A stretch of DNA of 16,339 nucleotides from Candidatus Staskawiczbacteria bacterium (GTDB taxonomy: Bacteria > Patescibacteriota > Minisyncoccia > Minisyncoccales > Staskawiczbacteraceae): contig CAINMG010000099.1 of assembly GCA_903850725.1 (NCBI GenBank), positions 1 to 16,339 on the forward strand. The letters are read 5' to 3'. Under the pieces are notes generated by a model. It saw only the letters and a program-made list of their open reading frames with translations, was not told the origin of the DNA and did not search any database. Shown piece after piece: positions 12,182 to 16,339 of this stretch; the stretch's first letter is position 1, and each line of letters opens with the position of its first letter. The position numbers and the translations under genes were made by a program.

Positions 12182-12718
12182 ATGGAAATTGATCAAAAAA
12201 AAGTTGAAGAATTAGTTCAGAAAGTAAAAGAAGGAAAAAACTCTGAGATGGATTTGTCTTTAGGTCAAGATTTGTCTATTGCTATTATGAATTTGGTTTC
12301 TTTAGAGGAACATTTTTTCTTTTCTGGAGCAAAAACTGGAAAAGGCGAATATTTTGATTTAATGCAAGAGGTAAGAAAGATGAGAGCTGAATTGATGAAA
12401 AGGCTTGTAAAAGATGCAGAGCCAGGTTTTGAAAAATGGTGCATTTCTAAGCATTTGCTCGCAACTTCTATGCGCTTGATGGAAGTGGGTACAAAGTATA
12501 TGACTCAAGGTAAAAAAGAAGATGCAAGCGATATGTTTACAAAAGCTTATGAAGTTTATTCTATTTTCTGGGGAATTAATTTGAATGCAGTAGATATTGG
12601 AGAAGTTAAGAAAGTTGAAGAATTTCAGTTAAACAAAGAAGATGAAACTAAAAAAGGAGCTTTAAGCAAGGTTGGAGATATGGTAAAATATCTTATCAAT
12701 TGCTGTAAAGAAATGTAA
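12182..12718 (+). CDS. Helical hypothetical protein, 178 aa
   Basis: I recognise no named domain. The protein is soluble, almost all alpha-helical, and begins MEIDQKKVEELVQKVKEG. Well-ordered stretches such as LSLGQDLSIAIMNLVSLEEHFFFSGAKTGKGEYFDL (residues about 25-60) and WCISKHLLATSMRLMEVGTKYM (about 86-107) look conserved rather than random. The middle could form a helical-bundle or TPR-like repeat (KKEDASDMFTKAYEVYSIFWGINLN). Two cysteines close together near the end (NCCKEM) and one in WCISKH could bind metal, but no motif is clear. The ATG at 12182 follows the structured element by ten bases. It lies between the copper genes and an SDR gene; whether it belongs to either unit is open. 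Confidence 0.7.
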   Translation: MEIDQKKVEELVQKVKEGKNSEMDLSLGQDLSIAIMNLVSLEEHFFFSGAKTGKGEYFDLMQEVRKMRAELMKRLVKDAEPGFEKWCISKHLLATSMRLMEVGTKYMTQGKKEDASDMFTKAYEVYSIFWGINLNAVDIGEVKKVEEFQLNKEDETKKGALSKVGDMVKYLINCCKEM

Positions 12719-12728
12719 GTGGTATAAT
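12700..12728 (+). promoter_or_regulatory. Probable promoter of the SDR gene
   Basis: TTGCTG (12700-12705), inside the 3' end of the upstream gene, and TATAAT (12723-12728) are separated by 17 bases. The transcript would start near 12735 and carry the hairpin element at 12740-12815 as its leader. Confidence 0.6.
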
Positions 12729-12739
12729 AAAGTATATTA

Positions 12740-12815
12740 AGCGAGCGTAGCGAAGACTTACCCAGCACTTATTTTAAATAATTAAAAATAAGTGCTGGGT
12801 GATTACTCGCTTTGC
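12740..12815 (+). repeat. Long hairpin in the leader of the SDR gene
   Basis: A perfect 16-bp stem, ACCCAGCACTTATTTT (12760-12775) with its complement at 12785-12800, sits inside weaker outer arms (GCGAGCGTAGCGAAG on the left against GAGCAAAGCGAG on the right, read as complement). It has no U-run, so it is not a simple terminator. Like the other elements, it ends just before a start codon (ATG 12824). Confidence 0.7.
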
Positions 12816-12823
12816 TCATAATC

Positions 12824-13624
12824 ATGTTTGGATTAAATAAAACAACAAAAAAGTTTTTAGATTTAAAAGGTAAAGTAGCTATTGTTACAGGCGCTGGTAG
12901 GGGAATGGGTAGAACCCATGCTTTAACTTTGGCGCAAGCTGGTGCAAAAGTTGTGGTGAGTGATATTTCTTTGGAGAATTGCCAAAAGGTTGTGGAAGAA
13001 ATTAAAAAAGAACACGGAGAAGCAATCGCAGTAAAATGTGATATTTCTTTAAAAGCAGATATTGATAATGTAGTAAAAGTAACTTTAGAAAAATTTGCTA
13101 AGATTGATATTCTAGTAAACAACGCAGGAATTTTTCCATTCCAACCATTTTTGGAAATGAAAGAACAAGATTTTGAAAAAGTAATAAATGTAAATTTGAA
13201 AGGTTATTTTTTAATGTCTCAGGCATGTGCAAAAGAAATAGCAAAAAATCCTTTAAATGCAAATGGACAAAGAGGATCGATTGTAAACATTTCTTCAATT
13301 GCAGCTCTTGTAGGCTTTGCTGGGCTTGCGCATTATTGTGCTTCAAAAGGTGGAATTATGGCAATGACTAGAGCCTTAGCTTTGGAATTGGCCCCACTTG
13401 GAATTCGTGTAAATGATATTAACCCAGGCGCTGTTGATACTCCTGGAGCATCAAATACAAGCATGACAGAAGAGCAAAGAAAAGCAATGTTGGCTCCAAT
13501 TCCTTTAAAGAGACAAGGTAAAGATCAAGAAATTTCTAATGCAGTTTTATTTTTAGCTTCAGATGAGTCTTCTTATATGACAGGATCTGTAATGGTGGTT
13601 GACGGCGGTTGGGTAATAGGGTAA
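12824..13624 (+). CDS. Short-chain dehydrogenase/reductase (classical SDR)
   Basis: This cytosolic NAD(P)-dependent oxidoreductase has 266 aa. It shows the Rossmann motif TGAGRGMG (residues 22-29), D (SDIS) after the second strand, NNAG, and the catalytic S158, Y171 and K175 (YCASK). It also has the C-terminal GSVMVVDGGW, as in the FabG-like classical group. An acidic residue after the second strand favours NAD(H). The substrate cannot be told from sequence; FabG-type ketoacyl reduction is possible but a fatty-acid operon is absent here. The ATG at 12824 is chosen over TTG 12812 because that would read into the hairpin element. It appears to have its own promoter at 12700-12728. Confidence 0.92.
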   Translation: MFGLNKTTKKFLDLKGKVAIVTGAGRGMGRTHALTLAQAGAKVVVSDISLENCQKVVEEIKKEHGEAIAVKCDISLKADIDNVVKVTLEKFAKIDILVNNAGIFPFQPFLEMKEQDFEKVINVNLKGYFLMSQACAKEIAKNPLNANGQRGSIVNISSIAALVGFAGLAHYCASKGGIMAMTRALALELAPLGIRVNDINPGAVDTPGASNTSMTEEQRKAMLAPIPLKRQGKDQEISNAVLFLASDESSYMTGSVMVVDGGWVIG

Positions 13625-13627
13625 TAT
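13599..13627 (+). promoter_or_regulatory. Possible promoter of the DUF5679 gene
   Basis: TTGACG (13599-13604), within the last codons of the SDR gene, and TAATAT (13622-13627) are 17 bases apart. The -35 box also encodes conserved VVDGG residues, so the match may be chance. A second TATAAT lies at 13640-13645 without a -35 box. Confidence 0.4.
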
Positions 13628-13663
13628 TAAGGTGGAATTTATAATTAATAAAATAATAACATT

Positions 13664-13828
13664 ATGGCAACAGAAGCATATTGCGTAAAGTGTAAAGCAA
13701 AAAGAGAAATGAAAGATGAAAAAGAAGTTGAGATGAATGGAAAAGGTGGTAAAAAAAGAGCTGCTTTAAAGGGCACTTGTCCAACCTGCGGAACAGGAAT
13801 GTTTAAAATTATGGGTATGAAAAAATAG
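13664..13828 (+). CDS. DUF5679-like small zinc-ribbon protein, 54 aa
   Basis: This 54-residue basic protein has two CxxC pairs: YCVKCKAKREM at residues 7 and 10, and CPTCGTGMFKIMG at 39 and 42. Four cysteines in this layout form a small zinc ribbon; the family is widespread in Patescibacteria and also occurs in actinobacteria and archaea, usually called DUF5679. The high charge and the Lys/Gly-rich linker (residues 19-37) suggest nucleic-acid or ribosome binding, but the function is unknown. The ATG at 13664 gives the usual family length. A bidirectional-looking hairpin terminator follows. Confidence 0.85.
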   Translation: MATEAYCVKCKAKREMKDEKEVEMNGKGGKKRAALKGTCPTCGTGMFKIMGMKK

Positions 13829-13835
13829 ATTTCTA

Positions 13836-13866
13836 TAAAAAACACTAAGCAATTAGTGTTTTTATT
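13836..13866. terminator. Terminator after the DUF5679 gene
   Basis: AAAACACTAA pairs with TTAGTGTTTT around a GCAA loop, with a T-rich tail on the plus strand and an A-rich run on the other side, so it could work in both directions. Confidence 0.85.
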
Positions 13867-13881
13867 TTAAAGTTATATAAT

Positions 13882-13903
13882 AAAAAAGGGCTCATGCAAG
13901 CCC
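13882..13903 (-). terminator. Terminator of the minus-strand 78-aa gene
   Basis: On the minus strand GGGCT (13899-13903) and AGCCC (13888-13892) close a short GC-rich hairpin that runs into six T residues. It lies 35 bases past the stop of the minus-strand gene. Confidence 0.8.
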
Positions 13904-13937
13904 ATAAAAAACCTCTGATGACGTAGATATTGTCGTG

Positions 13938-14174
13938 CTATTCGGCTAATTCAAAGAACACGCCAGGGCAACGCACATCGCCTTCAATTAGGCTTACATC
14001 GCCCGTGTAAGTGTCCACTGCTTGGACGCCAAAGTGATCTCCGATAGAGAAAACATTATCAGTTACAACCTTGACTCTTACTGGAGGCGATATTATGAAC
14101 CACGTTGAATCTCTTAGCCTCTCGCAATAACTGCCTTCTCTAGTAGCAAACCCGATAACTTCTGACGCTCTCAC
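13938..14174 (-). CDS. Orphan minus-strand protein, 78 aa
   Basis: I do not recognise this protein. Starting at GTG 14174 it reads MRASEVIGFATREGSY through VFFELAE: soluble, acidic at the end, and beta-rich in appearance (VRVKVVTDNVFSIGDHFGVQAVDTYTGDVSLIEGDV, residues about 32-67), which could be a small beta-barrel. A Shine-Dalgarno AGAGG (14181-14185) six bases upstream decides the GTG start; the longer 99-aa reading from 14237 begins with an unlikely Cys/Phe-rich segment. Composition is more GC-rich than in the flanking genes. It has its own terminator and stands alone between two plus-strand units. No promoter could be assigned with confidence. Confidence 0.65.
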   Translation of the reverse strand: MRASEVIGFATREGSYCERLRDSTWFIISPPVRVKVVTDNVFSIGDHFGVQAVDTYTGDVSLIEGDVRCPGVFFELAE

Positions 14175-14249
14175 AGCACACCTCTTATAACAAAGAACAA
14201 AAACAAAAAAACACTTTTGTAATTGTAAGCTTAACAATAAAAATTGAAA

Positions 14250-15143
14250 ATGGCAAGTAATAATTTTTTAAAAAAATATGAAAAAGCAATTTACATTTTT
14301 ATTGCTTTTTTATTTGTATCAAATTTTTTTGCTTGGCAGGAAGTTTTTCACTTATGCGAAAATAATAATTTAAAAGTAAGTTTTTTAAATGTTGGTCAAG
14401 GGGATTCGGCGTTTATTGTTACACCACAAAACCATCAAATTTTAATTGATGGTGGGCCAGACTCAACTGTTGTGGGCAAAATTGCAAAGCAAATGCCCTT
14501 TTGGGATAGATCTTTGGATTTAATAATTTTGTCTCATCCAGAAAAAGATCATATGCAAGGATTGCTCGATATTTTAAAAAGATATAAAGCAGATTATATT
14601 GTATGGTCTGGAATAAAAAAACAAGATGCAGAATATTTAGAATGGCTAAAAGTTTTGGTAAAACAAAAAAATTCTGGAGCTAAAATAATTACAGCAGAGC
14701 AAGGCCAAGAAATAAAAGTAGGGGATTTGGTAATTGATATTTTAAATCCAAAAGAAAATTTATTTGGTCGCGATGCAGGGGCTTCTAGTAATGATACTTC
14801 AGTTATAGCAAAACTAGTTTATGGCAAAAATAGTTTTTTATTTACTGGAGATATTGACGCTAAAGCCGAAGAAGATTTGTGTAAGGCCTCACCTTACACA
14901 AGCTTGAAGTCAGATGTCTTAAAGGTGGCACACCACGGGTCAAAATTTTCTAGCTCTGATATTTTTTTGCAAGCAGTCAGTCCCAAGTTTGCAGTAATTG
15001 AAGTTGGTAAAAATACTTTTGGTCACCCAACCCCCGAGGCTATTTCTCGTTTACAAAACTCAGGCGCTCAAATTTTCCGCACCGACCAATCCTGCGACAT
15101 AGTTTTTAATTCAGACGGCCAAAATTTATTCCTTTCAAAATAA
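14250..15143 (+). CDS. ComEC/Rec2-type MBL-fold hydrolase with N-terminal anchor
   Basis: The protein has 297 aa from the ATG at 14250. One membrane segment (residues about 12-30) anchors a metallo-beta-lactamase domain of the ComEC/Rec2 C-terminal type. The motifs are VGQGDSAFI, LIDGGPD, the metal motif SHPEKDHMQG (H96, D100, H101), TGDID and KVAHHGS (H228, H229). In full ComEC this domain is thought to degrade the non-transforming DNA strand during uptake. Here the transmembrane channel domain is absent from the window, so it is either a split ComEC partner or a separate phosphodiesterase. A 25-bp palindrome lies in frame in the linker before KSDVLKVAHHGS. A TTG at 14244 is possible but the ATG is preferred. 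No Shine-Dalgarno is obvious. Confidence 0.9.
   Translation: MASNNFLKKYEKAIYIFIAFLFVSNFFAWQEVFHLCENNNLKVSFLNVGQGDSAFIVTPQNHQILIDGGPDSTVVGKIAKQMPFWDRSLDLIILSHPEKDHMQGLLDILKRYKADYIVWSGIKKQDAEYLEWLKVLVKQKNSGAKIITAEQGQEIKVGDLVIDILNPKENLFGRDAGASSNDTSVIAKLVYGKNSFLFTGDIDAKAEEDLCKASPYTSLKSDVLKVAHHGSKFSSSDIFLQAVSPKFAVIEVGKNTFGHPTPEAISRLQNSGAQIFRTDQSCDIVFNSDGQNLFLSK
14877..14901. repeat. 25-bp palindrome inside the MBL gene
   Basis: TTGTGTAAGG (14877-14886) and CCTTACACAA (14892-14901) are perfect complements around CCTCA. It encodes part of LCKASPYTS, a short loop before the conserved KSDVLKVAHHGS, and it resembles an in-frame palindromic insertion. Confidence 0.65.
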
Positions 15144-15175
15144 AAATAACCATGATATAAATACTGGCTTGAGCT

Positions 15176-15203
15176 CCTTGTCAGTGCGACCGCATTGACA
15201 AGG
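15176..15203. repeat. Left 28-bp palindrome of the PaaX/Cas2-like element
   Basis: A near-perfect self-complementary sequence: arms CCTTGTCAGTGCG and CGCATTGACAAGG pair over 13 positions (one G-T). The same sequence, inverted and with a single change in 28, occurs at 15825-15852. The right arm contains the -35 box TTGACA (15195-15200) of the gene between them. There is no U-run, so it is not a terminator. Confidence 0.9.
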
Positions 15204-15223
15204 TGTTTGTATAGGGATAAAAT
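15195..15223 (+). promoter_or_regulatory. Promoter of the PaaX/Cas2-like gene
   Basis: TTGACA (15195-15200), 17 bases, then TAAAAT (15218-15223). The start would fall about 15229-15231, at the ATG itself (15230), so the mRNA is probably leaderless. The -35 box lies within the palindrome, so any protein binding the palindrome would block this promoter. Confidence 0.65.
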
Positions 15224-15229
15224 TTAGGT

Positions 15230-15805
15230 ATGAGGAAAAGATATGGAGAAATTACAAAAGATATTTTGTCGACTATGGCGGTTGCTGGCTTAATAACTGT
15301 GGCAGTAACTTTGTCGCCAAATTTGTTATATAATATTGCAAAAGAAATTATTAGGATTAAACGGAAAGATTTAAAATATAGAAATGTCGATGCGAGAAAG
15401 TTGTCGAAGTCTTTAACTGGGTTAAATAAAAATAAGATAATAATTTTAAAAGAAGTGGATGGCAAATTTATAGTTAAACTTACCGAAAAAGGTAAAAAGG
15501 TTGTTGAAGAAATCCAGTTTGAGAGTATGGAAATTAAAAAACAAAAAGTCTGGGATGGAAAATGGAGAATAGTAATTTTTGATATACCAGAAAAACAAAT
15601 GAAAATCGCACGGAATGCATTGAGAACTAAATTGCAGAACTTAGGTTTTTATCAAATACAGAAAAGCGTTTGGGCATATCCGTATCCGTGCGAAAAGGAA
15701 ATTCAATTTCTATGCGAAATTTTTAATATAAATCCTTATATAAATATCATAATTGCAGAAAAAATATATAACGATGACGCAATGAAAAAACATTTTAAGT
15801 TATAA
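15230..15805 (+). CDS. PaaX-like protein with Cas2-like C-terminal domain
   Basis: The protein has 191 aa. The N-terminus (residues 1-35) contains a hydrophobic stretch (ILSTMAVAGLITVAVTLSP). The middle, with ARKLSKSLTGLNKNKIIILKEVDGKFIVKLTEKGKKV (about 55-91), reads as a winged helix with a beta wing. Residues about 108-191 (KWRIVIFDIPEKQ, KLQNLGFYQIQKSVWAYP) form the Cas2-like ferredoxin fold shared with the PaaX C-terminal domain, including D118 in FDIP at the place of the Cas2 catalytic aspartate. No cas1, other cas genes or CRISPR array are present, so a spacer-acquisition role is unlikely. It could be a transcription repressor or a DNA-binding or nuclease protein of a mobile element. 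The inverted palindromes on both sides, one covering its own -35 box, are the obvious candidate binding sites. Confidence 0.82.
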   Translation: MRKRYGEITKDILSTMAVAGLITVAVTLSPNLLYNIAKEIIRIKRKDLKYRNVDARKLSKSLTGLNKNKIIILKEVDGKFIVKLTEKGKKVVEEIQFESMEIKKQKVWDGKWRIVIFDIPEKQMKIARNALRTKLQNLGFYQIQKSVWAYPYPCEKEIQFLCEIFNINPYINIIIAEKIYNDDAMKKHFKL

Positions 15806-15824
15806 TGATTATAAAAAATATGTA

Positions 15825-15852
15825 CCTTGTCGATGCGGTCGCACTGACAAGG
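15825..15852. repeat. Right 28-bp palindrome of the PaaX/Cas2-like element
   Basis: The inverted copy of 15176-15203 with 27 of 28 bases the same, itself a palindrome. It begins 19 bases after the stop of the PaaX/Cas2-like gene. Bases outside the two 28-mers are not similar, and no target duplication is evident. Confidence 0.9.
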
Positions 15853-15945
15853 TATGTAATAAAAAAATATATTAGGAATAAGTTGGATTATTTGGAATAG
15901 TCGAGGATTGATTTTGTAATTTGATTTTGTAAAAAGAATTTTTAT

Positions 15946-15980
15946 AAAAAAAGAGCCCCGAAAGCGAGTTGCCTCGGGGC
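15946..15980 (-). terminator. Terminator of the minus-strand orphan ORF
   Basis: On the minus strand GCCCCGA (15974-15980) pairs with TCGGGGC (15955-15961), followed by TC and seven T residues. It lies 32 bases after the stop of the minus-strand ORF. Confidence 0.85.
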
Positions 15981-16011
15981 AGTTGCGTTTTTGTACACAA
16001 TGTTTCTTGGG

Positions 16012-16230
16012 CTATGTGAGCGTCTTAGTCGCGCGAACCTTGGCCTCATCGGCTTCCGTTTTTGCCTTTTGCGCCCAAGCTTCTCCCTTGTTGCGTGCGA
16101 TGGGAAGGTACATGCTTCCCATAGACGCCGCCATGTTCAGAAGGAACTCGATCGCCGGCAACATACCATCGACACTACTGAGTGCGTCAATGGCATTATA
16201 TGGTGGACTGCGAAAACTGAACAGGTGCAT
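16012..16230 (-). pseudogene. Minus-strand orphan ORF, probably 5'-truncated
   Basis: A 72-codon frame opens at ATG 16230 and ends at TAG 16012, just before a strong terminator. The part from about YNAIDALSS onward (MLPAIEFLLNMAASMGSMYLPIARNKGEAWAQKAKTEADEAKVRATKTLT) has GC-rich third positions and a coherent helical sequence, as in a real gene. The first ten residues (MHLFSFRSPP) have no Shine-Dalgarno, unlike the other orphan cassettes here, and overlap the probable left end of the transposase element that starts at about 16201. The original start was therefore likely lost to the insertion. An internal start such as M22 is possible but has no SD. The function is unknown. Confidence 0.45.
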
Positions 16231-16339
16231 AAGATAGAAAATTAGAGTATAATGAAATCAAAAAACATGAAAAAAGTTTTTACCTCAAAGCAGAAGTCCG
16301 ATGTAGCATTGTCGGCAATTCGTGGTCAGCAAACATTAA
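16201..16339 (+). mobile_element. Left end of a probable IS3-family insertion sequence
   Basis: The composition changes near 16200, and the sequence TGGTGGACTGCGAAAACTG resembles the TG-starting ends seen in IS3-family elements. It is followed within 50-70 bases by a transposase-like reading frame. The other end lies outside the window, so the terminal inverted repeat cannot be confirmed. Confidence 0.4.
16252..16339 (+). CDS. Transposase, N-terminal fragment (IS3 OrfA-like)
   Basis: The frame is open from ATG 16252 (or ATG 16267) to the window end: about 29 residues, MKSKNMKKVFTSKQKSDVAL and then SAIRGQQTL. The pattern, basic start then F-T-S-K-Q-K-x-x-V-A-L-x-A-I-R-G-x-x-T, is that of the helix-turn-helix opening of IS3/IS911 OrfA transposases, which bind the element ends. 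TATAAT (16248-16253) overlaps the first ATG, which favours 16267 as the start. The catalytic part is beyond the window. Confidence 0.6.
   Translation, partial: MKSKNMKKVFTSKQKSDVALSAIRGQQTL

Noticed and set aside
14160..14191. Promoter for the MBL gene from CTGACG and TATAAC, or for the minus gene from TATAAG
   Set aside because: The spacing is 18 with a weak -35 box for one, and the other would start transcription inside its own Shine-Dalgarno; neither is convincing.
15230..15805. CRISPR-Cas locus because of the Cas2-like domain
   Set aside because: There is no cas1, no other cas gene and no repeat-spacer array. The flanking 28-mers are two inverted palindromes and not direct repeats with spacers.
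15983..16245. Two plus-strand frames of 84 codons over the minus-strand orphan
   Set aside because: They overlap the minus-strand terminator region in the wrong sense, lack ribosome-binding sites, and are Cys/Ser/Arg-rich shadows of the GC-rich minus frame.
1..16339. Alternative genetic code (UGA as glycine)
   Set aside because: TGA ends the copA and 138-aa reading frames at sensible places, and no conserved protein here is interrupted by TGA.

Overview
The window is AT-rich and gene-dense, with short spacers, and reads as a low-GC member of the Patescibacteria (Candidate Phyla Radiation). The pointers are small enzymes with minimal extensions, a compact Rrf2/cysteine desulfurase/IscU/MnmA unit, a ComEC-type metallo-beta-lactamase-fold protein standing alone, a solo PaaX/Cas2-like protein and many orphan small genes. 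The assignment is inferred from gene content; no rRNA or tRNA is present to confirm it. TGA is used as a stop (for example after copA), so the UGA-glycine code of SR1/Gracilibacteria does not apply. Several TTGACA-N17-TAxxAT promoters and U-tailed hairpin terminators are visible.

Layout. 1-185: 3' end of a YgjP-like zinc metallopeptidase. 195-1615: a DEAD-box RNA helicase with its own promoter, a terminator-like hairpin directly before the start codon, and a terminator. 1652-2950: accessory stretch with a small unknown gene, a promoter-to-terminator RNA with pseudoknot topology (about 2000-2153), an orphan GC-richer gene (2209-2625), a second short stand-alone transcript (about 2758-2837) and a row of hairpins. 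2955-6451: Fe-S and tRNA-thiolation operon of an Rrf2 regulator with an IscR-like operator, cysteine desulfurase, an IscU scaffold with a degenerate NifU-type tail, and MnmA. The sulfur route inferred is desulfurase to scaffold for clusters, and desulfurase to MnmA for 2-thiouridine at tRNA position 34.

6467-12079: copper and thiol region. A CsoR-type repressor sits behind a promoter and GGGTA/TACCC operator. It is followed by a membrane protein fusing HMA, DsbD/TauE-like and cupredoxin domains, a DUF1858 CxxC protein, a Cu(I) P-type ATPase, a membrane-anchored thioredoxin-like protein and a CPVC membrane protein. A self-contained minus-strand cassette (8311-8656) lies inside this run. 12182-13828: an unknown helical protein, an SDR oxidoreductase and a DUF5679 zinc-ribbon-like protein. 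13888-16339: another minus-strand orphan, the ComEC-like MBL protein, the PaaX/Cas2-like gene bracketed by inverted 28-bp palindromes, a probably 5'-truncated minus-strand orphan, and the start of a transposase.

Three themes recur. First, structured dispersed elements sit just upstream of genes; two near-identical copies precede iscS and csoR. Second, small palindromic or heptameric-repeat insertions lie in frame inside conserved enzymes. Third, orphan GC-richer gene cassettes carry their own terminators. The strongest candidate for an undescribed system is the PaaX/Cas2-like gene with its flanking palindromes.
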